Below are positions 32,714-43,182 of a stretch of DNA of 64,000 bases, piece by piece. Positions within the stretch are counted from its first letter, which is position 1; the number at the start of each line of letters is the position of its first letter. The position numbers and the translations under genes were made by a program. Origin of the DNA: Porphyra umbilicalis (taxonomy: Eukaryota > Rhodophyta > Bangiophyceae > Bangiales > Bangiaceae); the NCBI GenBank assembly GCA_002049455.2, contig KV919150.1, forward strand, positions 1 through 64,000. The letters run 5' to 3'. The notes beneath the pieces are model-generated. The model did not search any database. It was not told where the DNA came from and saw nothing but the letters and a program-made list of their open reading frames with translations.

Positions 32714-33254
32714 AGACGGGATGGGGGGGGAGTCGACACCCGCCGCGGTCGCCCCGCTGGTCCGCCGTCCCACGAACGTGGTCACCGCGGCGGAAATGGC
32801 GTCAGGGTGATTGTACGGGGCTCCCATGGTGGCTGCCCTTTGGTGTGGGTGAGAATGGGGTGAAAAAAATACATGGAGGCTCCGTTGGCGTGGCGAGACA
32901 GTGGCGAGGTGTAGGTAGCCTTGTGTCTGAGCGGCGTTGCCCACTTGTCAGAGCACATCCTCAAGAGATGCTCGTGACTCTCTGGTCTATCTTTCGTCGT
33001 GTGAAAATGGTTTTGTTGTTTCGCAAGTCCAGGGTGTTTTCGCGAACGCGCTTTCAGTAAAGTGGAAATTGATCCAGAATTGGCACACTCAGGATACCCT
33101 GCGTGGCGGCCGCCACGACGCCGTTGGGCGAACTGTACACCCCCCCTGCCCCACCCGACACTGCCCGCTGTTGCGCACCTCCTCCTCGTCCGTCCCCTCC
33201 ATCCCCCGCACCCCCCCCCCCCCCCCTCAACCAAGCCACAGCGCGTCGCCGGCC
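32714..33254. other. Upstream region of the ACBP-ankyrin gene
   Basis: Ordinary DNA with a C-run near 33210-33230 directly before the start codon. Nothing else recognised. Confidence 0.4.
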
Positions 33255-34300
33255 ATGGCGGCGGCGCTGACCTTTGACGCCGCCGCCGCGCTCGTCACGG
33301 GCGGCGGGGTGCGCCCGCCCCAGGCGACGCTCCTCCGCCTCTACGGCCTCTACACGCTCGCCGTGCGGGGCCCGTGCGACAGCCCCCCGCCGCCGGCGTT
33401 TGACTTTCGGGGGCGGGCCAAGCACGGCGCCTATGCCGCCGCGTCGGCCGAAGGGCTCTCCCCCGACGCGGTGCGCGCCGCGTACGTGGCGCTCGTCGCG
33501 TCGCTGCCTCGCGACGGCGGCGACGCGCGGGGGGCGGCGGACGCGTCGCAGCCGCCGCCGCCGCCGCCGCCGACGGGGCTCGGCGCCAAGGGCTCCACGG
33601 GCTTTGTCGTGGGCGCCACCGAGTGGCCGCCGCCGCCGCCGCCGCCGCCGCCGCCCGGTGCCGCCGCCGCCACCCCCGCCGCCGCCGCCACCGCCACCAC
33701 GAATGGGGACGCGCCCCCGGCGGGGGGTGGGCGCCCCCCCTCCCCCCCCATCGACCTCGGCCACTGGGCGGCGGTCGGCGACGCAGCCTCCACGCGGTAC
33801 GTGTTGGAAGGGTACCCCACCGCCGCGGCCGCCGCGGCGGCCGTCAATGCCACCGACGAGGAGGGCCTCACGCCCCTCATCCGCGCGGCGGACCGCGGCC
33901 ACGGCCCGGTTGTGGCGCTGCTCCTCGCCGCGGGCGCTGACACGGCGGTGGCCGACGGGGAGGGGTGGACGCCCCTCCGCTACGCCGCCGAGTGTGGGTG
34001 GCCGGCGGTCGCCGCCGCGCTCGTCGCGGCGGGCGCCGACGTGGCCGCCGCGGGCGGCGTCGACAACTGGGAGGCAGACGTGCGGGAGGCGGTCGCCGAC
34101 GCGGCGGCGGGGCGGTGGCGCCCGCCGGCGGAGGAGGGGGGGGGGGGGCGCCCCTGCGGTACGGGCGCCGCCGAGGGGAGGGGGGGGGGGGATGGGGGGG
34201 GGGGGTCCTCCGCCACCTATTTTGGTCCCGCCAAGCCCTCGCGCACGCGGTGGTTGTGGGCGTGTTTGTCGTGCTGTCCCGGCGGCGGCGGCGGGGCTGA
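33255..34300 (+). CDS. Acyl-CoA-binding domain/ankyrin-repeat protein (ACBD6-like), 3' end uncertain
   Basis: The N-terminal residues (about 1-80) form an acyl-CoA-binding domain: YGLYTLAVRGPCD, then FDFRGRAKHGAYAAA, then GLSPDAVRAAYVALVASL. This is the conserved core that cradles the CoA and acyl chain. A proline/alanine linker with long proline runs follows. Then come two ankyrin repeats from about residue 196: DEEGLTPLIRAADRGHGPVV, LLLAAGADTAVAD, GWTPLRYAAECGWPAV. This order matches ACBD6 and plant ACBP1/2, which bind long-chain acyl-CoA and a protein partner. The ATG at 33255 directly precedes the domain. The frame stays open to 35690, antisense to the next gene, so the true stop or a splice or frame change must lie in the G-runs after about 34130. 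The stated end is approximate. Confidence 0.8.
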
Positions 34301-34577
34301 TCGGACAGGGGGGGGGGGGGGGGGGGGGCGCCTGCGTGAGGCACCCGTTGCGCCGGCGGTGGCGACCGGGTGGGGGGTGTGCGCACGCGCGCCGCCACGC
34401 GGGCGGCTCGCGAGTTGCAGACGCGCGCCCATACGGGCCGTGTGCCGCCCGCCGCACCGGGCGTTGCGGCCGCCGGCACAGGGAGCGGGCCCGACGCGGC
34501 GCCGCCGCTTCGTTTGGGTTCCTTTTTATTTTGTTTGCGGTCGCCCCTACCGCCGGGTGCGCGGCCCCACCACACGG

Positions 34578-34921
34578 TCACTCCCCGCCGTGGAGCCCCC
34601 CCTCGACGGCGAGAGCGATCAGCCCCGCCGGCGGCACGCCGTCGCCGTCGCCCCCCCCCGGCGTCCACCCGAGGACGGTCAACAGCGCCGACTCCTCCAG
34701 CGCCATGGCCGCCGCGGCTTCGGCACCGCGCTCGTGGTCGTAGCCGAGCAGGTGGAGGAGGCCGTGCACGAGCAGCACCCGCACTTCGTGGGTGGGGGGG
34801 TGGCCACGAGCCGCCGCCGACACGGCGGCGGTCGGCAGGGAGATAACCACGTCGCCGAGCACCAGGGGGGGGTCCCGGGCTGGCTCGCCGACCGAGAGAG
34901 CGCCACCGTCGTCGCCGTCGA

Positions 34922-34953
<32 letters not shown>

Positions 34954-35423
34954 GCTACCTCATCCTCTTCGTCCTCCTCCCCGTCCTCGTCTTCCCCCTC
35001 CCCCCCCACTCCGACGTCCGCGTCCATGCCAAACGACAGCACGTCGGTCGGCGCGTCCTTGCCCCGCCACGCGGCGTTGAGCGCCCGAATGACCCCATCG
35101 TCACACAAGACGACCGACAGCTCCACGGCGCCGCCACGGGCGGCGGTGGGGAGGAGCCCCATCCCTGCGGCGGCGGTGAGCGCCGCCTCCGCGTCGGCGG
35201 CCACGGCGGCAGGCGAGACGGTGTCGGGCACGGCGTCGCCCTGGACCGACACGTCCACGTCGATGAGCGTGGCGGAGGGAGGGGGGGGGGGGATGGACGG
35301 GAACGTGCCGCCGCCGGCCGCCGGGTCGGTCGCAGCAGCGGCGGCAGCGGGGAGCCCCACGCTGCGCCAAGGGGGGCGGGTGACGGGAGAAAGGCGGACG
35401 GGAAGGCCGCGGGCGCCGCGCAT
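34578..35423 (-). CDS. ybeY: YbeY endoribonuclease, probably organelle-targeted
   Basis: YbeY is a zinc-dependent single-strand endoribonuclease that matures 16S-type rRNA; algae and plants keep it in the chloroplast. The 281-residue product has ALNAAWRGKDAPTDVLSFGM, then LGDVVISLPTA and the metal-binding HGLLHLLGYDH at about residues 220-230 with all three histidines. The first 25 residues are basic with no acid (MRGARGLPVRLSPVTRPPWR), fitting a transit peptide; this decided the ATG at 35421-35423. Between the two conserved blocks is an acidic insertion containing a run of ten aspartates, encoded by a GTC/GAC microsatellite near 34920-34960. It ends TGA. It is convergent with the ACBP-ankyrin gene. 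Confidence 0.9.
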
Positions 35424-35516
35424 TGTGGCCACGCGGAGCGGGCAATGGCGGCAGCGGCGCCACTGCCGCTGCGGCGTGGCTGGCAGCGGAAGGGGGGCGG
35501 CGCAAAAGCGGCGTGG

Positions 35517-36349
35517 TCAGCCGGCATAGGATTCATCTTGGGCGGCGGCTCGGCCATCTGCGAGGGTGGTGTTGGGATGGTCCAGGAAAGCCGGGGTGTG
35601 GTACAGTATCACATTCCCGTTTTGCTGCAGGTGCTGGTCCGAGTCTGCCAAAGCCGAGGCAAGCGTGACGCGCTCAGGTTGGGGAGCTGATCCCGAATGA
35701 ACTTGTCTGTCGGCTGGGCACCGAATACTCGGAAAACAAAATGATATGTGGCGGCGGGCGGGCGGGCGCCGCCGCCGCCGCTGCCGTCGCCCACGGCGCG
35801 GGCGGCGCCCTTGGGAGCGCCGCCACCCGCCGGCGGCGCCGGGTGCGCCGTCGGCCGCGCGGCCGCTGCGGTGGCCGGTGCCGCCGGGGCGGCGGCCGCC
35901 CCCCTGACAGCGTTGGCGATGCCCCCCTCGCCCCCCCGACGACGCCGCGTGCGGCCACTCACCCGACGGCCGGAGCCCGGCCGCCGCCGTCCGCGTAGTG
36001 GCGGCGGCGGCGGGGGCGGCGGTGGCGGCGCTTGTGGTGGCCGCGGCGAGGGCAGCGTAGGGGTCACCCGAGGCCGAGGCGGTGCGATGGCGGCGGGGTG
36101 GATGACGGGGGAAGGTAGGAGAGGAGGGGGAGGAACGGCCGCGAGGCACCCCACCCGACGGGGGAGTCGCCGGTGGGTGTGCCACAGAGCAAGCTTAAGC
36201 AATAAGCCCAACGAGCTGGACACAGCAAGCACAGGCAGCACGCACAGGAGAGACGGAAGGAAAGCAGCAAACAGCACGCAGGACACACGCTCACGACCGC
36301 AACGACACACCACGACTCCGATGCCCGCCCCCCCCCCTCGCAACCCCAT
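35517..36349 (-). CDS. Hypothetical protein, probably more than one exon
   Basis: Two overlapping minus frames show protein-like sequence. One (36349 down to about 35680) includes ATYHFVFRVFGAQPTDKFIR then DQLPNL. The other (to 35517, ending TGA) includes ERVTLASALADSDQHLQQNG and VILYHTPAFLDHPNTTLADG. The frame must switch between them, by a small intron or a sequence error. The upstream part is Arg/Pro/Ala-rich. No family is recognised. It lies head-to-tail between EBP2 (ending at 36353) and YbeY (starting at 35423), close enough that its true 5' end is unclear. Confidence 0.4.
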
Positions 36350-36352
36350 ACC

Positions 36353-37452
36353 TCACCTCTTCTGCCCCGCAGCTTGCTTCCGCTTGGCCTTGCCTGGCCG
36401 CTTCTTCACGACCTTGCCGCGCTTTTGCAGCGGCTTTTTCACGCCTGGCCCCTTGACCCCCCCCCCCCCGTCCGCCCCCTCGTACTGGTAGCCGGCCTTG
36501 GTGCCCCCCGTCGACCGACGGGCCTTGCCGCCGCCACCCCGCCCCTTGCCGCCCTTGGGCACAAACTTGGCGTCCGCGCCGAGCTCCTCAAAGTCGAGGA
36601 GCTCCACGGGAAAGTCCTCGTCAACGCCGACGCCCTCCTCCATGCCCTCCCCCCACCCGCCATAGCGGATGCCCTTTTTCTTCTTGCCCTTGGCACCCAC
36701 CGCCGCCGCCGCCGCCGTCGCCGCCGCGGCCTTGCCCTCCAGCCGCCCCTTGCGCAGCGTCTCGACGGCCGCAATGGCGTCGCGGGTGCCCTTGGCGCGC
36801 GCCTGCTCCACCTCCACCTGCGCCGCGCGCGCCGCCTTCTTGCGCCGCCCCGCCTCGCGGTTGTGCCGCCGCTGCTGCGCCGCCTCGATGCGCGCCTTTT
36901 CGTCGAGCATCCGCGCCTTGACGCGCGCCATGTGCGCGTCCGTTTTGACCATTTCCGCAAAGTAGTCGGGGGGGCGCCGGAAGCGCACGCCCGTGGCGCG
37001 GAGTTTGGCCAACCCCGACTCGGCGGCCGCCGCGGCGGTGGCCGCAAACGACGCCTCCCGCGCCACGTCATCGTCGACGAGGCCGGCGGCGGTCGTCACG
37101 GGGGGGGGGGGGGGGGGGGGCCGCCCCGCTTGGGCGTGGGGGCGGGGGGGGGGAGCGCCTCCGCCGCCGCCGCCGCCGCCGCGGCCGCGGCGGCGAGGCG
37201 CGCGGCGAGGCTCGCGCCCGCCGGCACGTCGGTGACGAGGCTGTCCAAAAACGTCCACGGGAGGCGGATGGCGTCGAGTTTGGCGCCGAGCAGCGCCGCG
37301 TCGTGGGTGGCTTCGCGGAGCACGCCGCCGGGGGGGAGGCGCCCGAGGGCAACGACCTCCAGGGCGGCTTCCTCATCGTCAGAGGAGGCGCCGCCGCCAG
37401 GCGCCCACGCGTCGGGGCCGAGGGGGGCGCCGGGCGCGGCAGCGGCTTCCAT
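36353..37452 (-). CDS. EBP2: rRNA-processing protein EBP2
   Basis: A nucleolar factor for 27S-type pre-rRNA processing and 60S ribosome assembly. The C-terminal two thirds match the EBP2 family. FRRPPDYFAEMVKTDAHMAR is the most conserved block, followed by a basic coiled region (HNREAGRRKKAARAAQVEVE, AIAAVETLRKG), a FDVE-like acidic segment (DFPVELLDFEELG) and a Lys/Arg-rich end (KKPLQKRGKVVKKRPGKAKR). The start ATG at 37450-37452 gives an N-terminal part containing LDAIRLPWTFLDSLVTD, the expected upstream block. The two parts are in different frames, joined at a 21-base G-run (37100-37120; C on the coding strand); one added C restores a single frame. It ends TGA. Confidence 0.88.
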
Positions 37453-39003
37453 GGTGGGGGGGGCGGGGGGGGGGGGAACCCGCAGAGGACCAGGGGGCAA
37501 ACAAGCAGGTGCGTAAGGTACCGAAGGGGGAGGCAGCAGCGAGTGATGCAGCAGGCTTGCAACGACGCGTGCGCGTGCCGAGGCAGACGGGGAGGGCGGT
37601 CGGGCGGCGGGCTGGGCCGCGGTCGGCGGCACCACGACGGCCGTCGTTGGCACGACTGGCGCTCGGCGAGGGCGCCGTCGGCGACACGGCCCGTTTTGAA
37701 GCAGAGTACATGATGTACTTGTCGGTTGTGATCAAGCCCTGCAGTTGCACATTCAAGTCTGGCTTCAAAATCGCGCACGAGTTCACAGGACTTCCGCTGT
37801 GGCTTTGTCAATGGCCAGCGAAACCACGTCGCGGCTCCTGCGCTGTGCTCCTTAAACGGGGTTGCTCGTAGGGGCCAAATGTCGACCATTTCTGAGGCCC
37901 AGATGCGCTACAGACGCGTCGCGCGGGCCCCCGTGGTACGAGAAGAAAGCCCATGCGACGTATGATTTTTACCTCGCAGGTTCTTCTTCTGAGCATGCGA
38001 TGCGAGTCGTGGGCGCAGAGAAAAGAAATAAGAAAAGGGTTTCCTGTCATATTATTGTCGACCATCCGAATGCGCCTGTACCTAAAGGTGGATCTCACGC
38101 ATTAAAACCTCTGGCGGCGACGCATGTTCAGGCCGACCAGAGACGGACACCATCGCGCCCAATGCCAACTTTCATGCTATTGAAAGAACCACCAACTCGC
38201 CAGCTTTCCGCCTATGCGCGCCGTTCCGATATGTGGACTGTATTTTGGAGCTTTGTCGTGCGTGCAGAAAAAGTATGGTGCCGGTTTTGCGGTACTTTTT
38301 GCGCCCTCGTTGACGCCATGCTTCTATGATGGGCATGTGAGGCGTGCTCGACCAGGGAGAGTTGTAAGCATGTACATGAAGAGCCTTACAGCCTGTCAGA
38401 AGTCGAGACTGAGGATTCCGGAAGCGCTGGCGGTCGGGACCGAAAGTGAAGCGCCGGCCCTTGGACTCGGCCGTATCGTTTCATGTCACTCGCTGGTCGC
38501 ACAGATTACGAAGCGGGGGCTACTGTTTGATTGCATGTTCTTCTTTTCGTCTCATGCAAGCCAGCCAGCTTGATCCGCCCTATCAGTTTGAGTGGACTGT
38601 ATTTATCAGCTGGATCATTGTTGCAACGGCTATTGCTGAGCTGGAAACCGGACGCAGCGCTTCACCTGTGTCGCGCAACCCACGCGCATTCAGGCGCTTC
38701 TCGCACTCACAGCCCCTTTTTCTCGGAATACCGCCGGAACTCCCATACCTGTCATCTGAGGGACTTTGGCCCCTGGAGGACCAGTTCCGACGCTCCCACA
38801 TCGTTTTTGGGACAGGTTTTAGTGCATGAGATATACCTTTAGTCTCGCGTCAGGCGATTTCACTGGCTGAGGAGCCACATCTTCCGAGAGATCCCAAGCA
38901 AATTCCCATCTTGGCAACGCCTGTGTGTTCTGTCTCTATCGGCACCACAGACCAAGTCGCCCACCCCCCGCCCCCCCTGCTCACCCCGCCCACCCCGCCC
39001 ATC
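37453..39003. other. No gene seen
   Basis: The left part is the EBP2 promoter side. From about 37700 the composition drops and short plus frames (37862-38329, 38446-38829) have no recognisable domain. Probably intergenic or decayed transposon DNA. Confidence 0.4.
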
Positions 39004-40808
39004 TCACCCTCGCTGCCTCTTACGGCGCGTATCATGTTCCACCAGGGCCCCACCCACGCACGTGTACGGGGCAACCTCCCCTGCGGCGGCGCGCGCGCGC
39101 GCCGCCCGCGCCCGCAAGCTACGTTTGCGCTGCTGGAACTGGGGGCTGCTGCGCCGCGCCGCCGCCTCGGCCACCAAACGAGCGTTCAGTTCGACAACGG
39201 CCGCGTCCTTGGCCGCCTTCACCGCTTGCACCGTGGCCTTGGCCGCCTGCTTTTGCGCAGCCTCGGCGTCCCGCTCGGCGAACGCGGCCAGCACAGCGGG
39301 GGCGGTCGCCTCCAAGGCCAACCCCCGGGTGCTGACCGACCCAAAGGCCACCTGCGGCTGCCGCATGTCTCTGCGAGCCTCAGGGTCCTGGCGGGTAGCC
39401 CACAGCTCCCGGTCCACCGTGCGCGCCCCGTTCCGCGCCCTCTTCTCCAATACCAGCCGGCCGACATTGACTTCCGAGGGGCAAATGGGCCACGTCCCCG
39501 TCTTTTTGAAGCCGTTGACGATGTTGACGGATGACAGGCCGTGGAAGGCCCCCTGATTCATCACCTTCATGAGGTTGGCGAGGTTGAGCTTGGAATTGCG
39601 GGGCAGTGTGGGTAGCATTGCGCGCTGGGAGATGCGGGCGTACGCCTTGGTCTTTAAGAACGGGTCCTTGTCCAGCGCCTGGAGTATGTGGGAGAGGTGG
39701 GAGGAGAACATTAGGACCACCACCTTGACGGCTTGGAGCACCTTAAAGCCAACCACGGAGGCGTGCACCTTGCACTCGTCCTTTAACAACACCTTCCAGC
39801 CACCCGGGCACTTGCCGACCAAGCGCCGTGCCACGAAACCAGCGTACGCCTCCCATAGGGCACCGTCCAAGCCGGGCTTTTCGCGGTGGTGGACCTCGGC
39901 TCCCTCGTCCAGGTAGGCGGCGAGCGGCACACGACGATTGCTGCCGTTCCCACCGTCCTCCACGGCGTAGGGAAGGCGCCCGCCGCTGCCGGCAACGACC
40001 ACGAAGACTGGGAGGTGGGTACCGTCCGCGCACACGGTAGCGACTAGGCTGGCCGCCTCGGCGATGCTCTGCACGCTAGGAAGCACAAACTCGGGGTCGG
40101 CCGTCTCCGCGCCCGCCATGACCGTCGCGGGGGTAGTCTCCATCAGATCTTGGGCATTCATCATGGACTCGCCTGTATTCCACACCTGCGCAGCTCCAGT
40201 AATAATAATGTCACGACAAAGAAAGCGAAACGCAGTGAAAAACTTGGCCACTGCCTCGGGCGTTGAGGTATCAGCCCGGGAACTCTCAATACCCGTGGGT
40301 CTCACACGACGGAGCTGCGGGTGGCGCCCCAAAAATAAGTCGAAATACGACCGCCCAGGGAACCCACCCAGACCAAACCGACGCTCGGCGTCCTCCTCCC
40401 TCTTCATGTCCGTGATATACTGACGCAAAAGGACGGCGGCCATCTCACAGGTTAGAATGTCGCCGCCCTTGGTCTACAGAGGAGAAAGATGTGGGGCGCC
40501 CCAGCTTGCTTGATCGGAGCGCTCGGGCTACGGAGCCAGGTCCGCACATTCGAGCGAGAAGCACTGGTGGCGGTCATCAACTTCGCCACGCTGTCCGTTC
40601 CAAGCTCCCCCCGCGCCACTGCGAGCTTCTCACGCATTTCTGATGTCAGTCGGGTACCCCACTTGGAGCGCGCCGGGGTGACCTCGATGCCGGTCGATCG
40701 AGTGGAAGAGGGAGACGATATGACGGGGTGGGACTCAAAAAAAGTAAGGGGGTGCCGACGAGTTGCCGGATGGGATTTGGGTGACATGGGCACGAGAGGA
40801 TGGAACAC
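39004..40808 (-). pseudogene. pogo/Tigger-like (Tc1/mariner superfamily) transposase, damaged triad
   Basis: The upstream part (40808 to about 40555) carries a helix-turn-helix-like segment (LTSEMREKLAVARGELGTDS, then SASRSNVRTWL). The main frame (about 40480 to 39004, ending TGA) begins KGGDILTCEMAAVLLRQYIT, then a CENP-B-type region (FGLGGFPGRSYFDLFLGRHP; SSRADTSTPEAV) and the DDE domain. The second acid is in LLKDECKVHA and the third in ILQALDKDPFLKTKAYA, as in pogo. The first position, normally N-x-D-E-T-G, reads VWNTGESMM, with Gly replacing Asp. A short intron ending CTCTGTAG at about 40475 would join the parts. The C-terminal tail is an Ala/Arg-rich coiled coil. It is probably catalytically dead. 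Confidence 0.75.
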
Positions 40809-41065
40809 GGCTTGAGGGAAAAGGTTGGAAGAAGGGACACGGGAGATCTACGGCGGCGAACACTGTCACCATAAAGTCAATCGCTGTTCGTTGCAGTCAA
40901 CCTTGCGGTACGGTGGTTCCTGTAAAGTAGACGACATTTCTAAGGCTGGTCGACATTCGGCCCCGACAGGCTAGGACCATCCCTACACTTTGAGAGCACC
41001 CTGTCCTAAAGGCCAGGGAACATTGTAGGTTTGAACCACAACCGTCTGTTGCAATGCCTGTGGCC
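40809..41065. other. Spacer with the left target duplication of a hAT-like element
   Basis: Ordinary DNA ending in CTGTGGCC (41058-41065), the left copy of the 8-bp duplication flanking the next element. Confidence 0.6.
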
Positions 41066-41827
41066 TAGGGTTGTTAAGTGCGTTCAGGGCGCACTTTTTG
41101 GGCCCATTTTAGGCGCTCAATGGGCGCTCAGAGGGCGCTCGAGTGCCCAGCGCCCACGGTTTCCTGGGCGCTTTGATGGGCGCTTTGAAAAGTAATTGTC
41201 GTAACATTGTAACTACGTGGTCGACCGAGTGCCCGACGATTCTGTCTGCAGCCTCTATGGGGGCGCAGCCCTGGCTCCAGGTGCCCCAGCCGTAAGGCGA
41301 AAAGGGCCCATCAGGAGGTGGCCATGGCAGCAGCGACGGCCGTCGTCTTGACGCCAGAGCAGCAGCATCATTCTCAACCACCTCCCGCGACTGCAAGACA
41401 TCTTTGGCCAGCATTTTTACTTGGCCAAGGCTGAAGACGTGAATAGGTCTGCGTGACTGAGTATGGTGTGCGTGTGTTTCTTGTCCTCATGGCCCGACGG
41501 TCTGGTTGTCTTCATCACCGCCTGGAACATATTCAGCTGTTCTCTGTTTGTCGTTGGGAGCTGCCGCTGTGGGCGGCACGCAGTCACAATGGGGCTTGCG
41601 GATGACCGTCAACAGTCCTTCTTTCACATGCATGGATAAATTCACAGATGGTCGCTAGTTTCCACAAAACACAGTCAAAATGTAAGAAAATTGGGGGCTA
41701 CCTGATCATTTATGGGTGCTACAACGGGCGCTTGAGGGGCGCTCAGGGCACACTCAGCGCTCAAAGGGCGCTCAGGGGCGCATTATGCACCAGCGCCCCG
41801 AAAATCGGGGCGCACTCAACAGGCCTA
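41066..41827. mobile_element. hAT-like non-autonomous element with perfect 8-bp target duplication (762 bp)
   Basis: The left end is TAGGGTTGTTAAGTGCG and the reverse complement of the right end TAGGCCTGTTGAGTGCG. CTGTGGCC flanks it on both sides (41058-41065 and 41828-41835), an exact 8-bp duplication typical of hAT transposition. Both subterminal regions carry many GGGCGCT/AGCGCCC motifs, the expected transposase-binding repeats. No transposase is encoded. Similar ends occur at 22060-22443 and near 13855. Confidence 0.9.
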
Positions 41828-41925
41828 CTGTGGCCCGAGCGAAGGCATGTAAGTGAGAGATATCTGCGAAGCGGGAACTACCTGACAGCCGTGAACAGGC
41901 CAATGGAAGAGCAGATGTAGGTGTC

Positions 41926-42916
41926 TAGCAGGCCAATGAAAGCTCTCTTCGAGGTTGAATGGATAGCGAAGCTTCTAGTAGGGATCCATTCGTGTCCTCA
42001 ACGCTCAGGCAGCCACGTTGCATGGAATGGATGGCCCTAGTCAGTTAGATGGTCACCCTCTAGGCCACTTGATTGGATGATCTCATCTGCACGCCCAATC
42101 AAGAATATTCACGTTTCAGCATTCAATGGCTCACAATCGCTCTGGTGCAGATGGATTACACGTGCAAGCGATTACAGATTCCGCCATAAGCGTTTACAGA
42201 TGCCTTCGGGGAACCCCCATTGTATACACTTCACTCAAAGGCCCAGAAATGGTCAAAAGCGCGCCTCTTTGCGGCAGTGTCAGCAGCACTGCGGCTCTGC
42301 TCTCTTCCGTCGTCTCGCCATCTCGCCATCTCGCCCCTCCATCGGGCCTTTCACACAACCACTCCATCGTCGTCACCGCACAGCCATGCTCTCACTTCGA
42401 CGCGCGCGCCGCATCCGCTCCTTCTTTGAGCCCGCGCTCCGCATCCACCCATTTTTTGCCCCCCCCCCTCCCCCTTTCTTTGCGCCCGCGCGCCGCATCT
42501 GCCCTTTTCTTTGCCCCCCTCCCTCCTCCCATCCGCACGCCATGCAAGTCACGCTGTACTCACGTTCAATTTGTTCCTCCATGCGTTTCACGTCCTTCCT
42601 TGTTCCCCCCCCCCGGCCCTGTTTAGCTCACTCCCACCTCGGCCGGGGCCAGTGCTGTGCCTCACAAGCAGTGAGTGTTTCCCGTATGTCCCACACGAAA
42701 CAGCAGACTACGGCAGGCCGAGAAAATGTGGCCAACCATTGCGTCCGTGGAGGAAGGCCACGGCGCGGCACATATGGACAATGCACATCTTCCTTAGGGA
42801 CGGAGACGTCGGTATCATCCTGAATAGTGTAGAATCTCACCAATCGCTGGATGTTACGGCAGTGAGGGGCACACGGTATCATTTTTTGCTTTATTTCCTT
42901 CGATGTCGACTGGGAC
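41926..42916. repeat. Dispersed repeat, copy 2 (unoccupied)
   Basis: Matches 12038-12671 and 13185-13476 closely, but has a single TA at 41976-41977 where copy 1 holds a 399-bp MITE, and lacks about 513 bp at the junction near 42625. The shoulder TAGCGAAGCTTCTA (41964-41977) recurs inverted near 43005-43018, so the whole unit may be an element with short inverted ends; its core GAAGCTTC is self-complementary, which weakens this. The plus frame 42077-42823 is open but unsupported as a gene. Confidence 0.75.
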
Positions 42917-43182
42917 AGAGCGCCGTTTACAGCAGGTGGAAACATAGTGCAAACTGGTGATTGCTAAAGTTTTCCAAAACTGTGTGTCTGTGTTCTCACG
43001 AAACGTAGAAGCTTCGCTACCTGGTCCCTGCCCTAGGGGACCTACTTGTACAATCCTCCATGATGGAGAAAACCTCCTTGAAAGCGGGGGCCGGCACGGG
43101 GGGGAGGGGGTGGTGCCCAGGCGATACTTCTTACTGCGGGAGGTTTTCCCCAGGCTCTATGTGTACGCCACAATAGATTACA
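42917..43182. other. Spacer between repeats
   Basis: Short ordinary-composition DNA with no recognised feature apart from the inverted AAGCTTC shoulder noted for the neighbouring repeat. Confidence 0.4.

Noticed and set aside
33255-35690. ACBP-ankyrin protein of over 800 residues
   Set aside because: The part after about 34300 is antisense to YbeY and has no domain; the frame is open because of composition.
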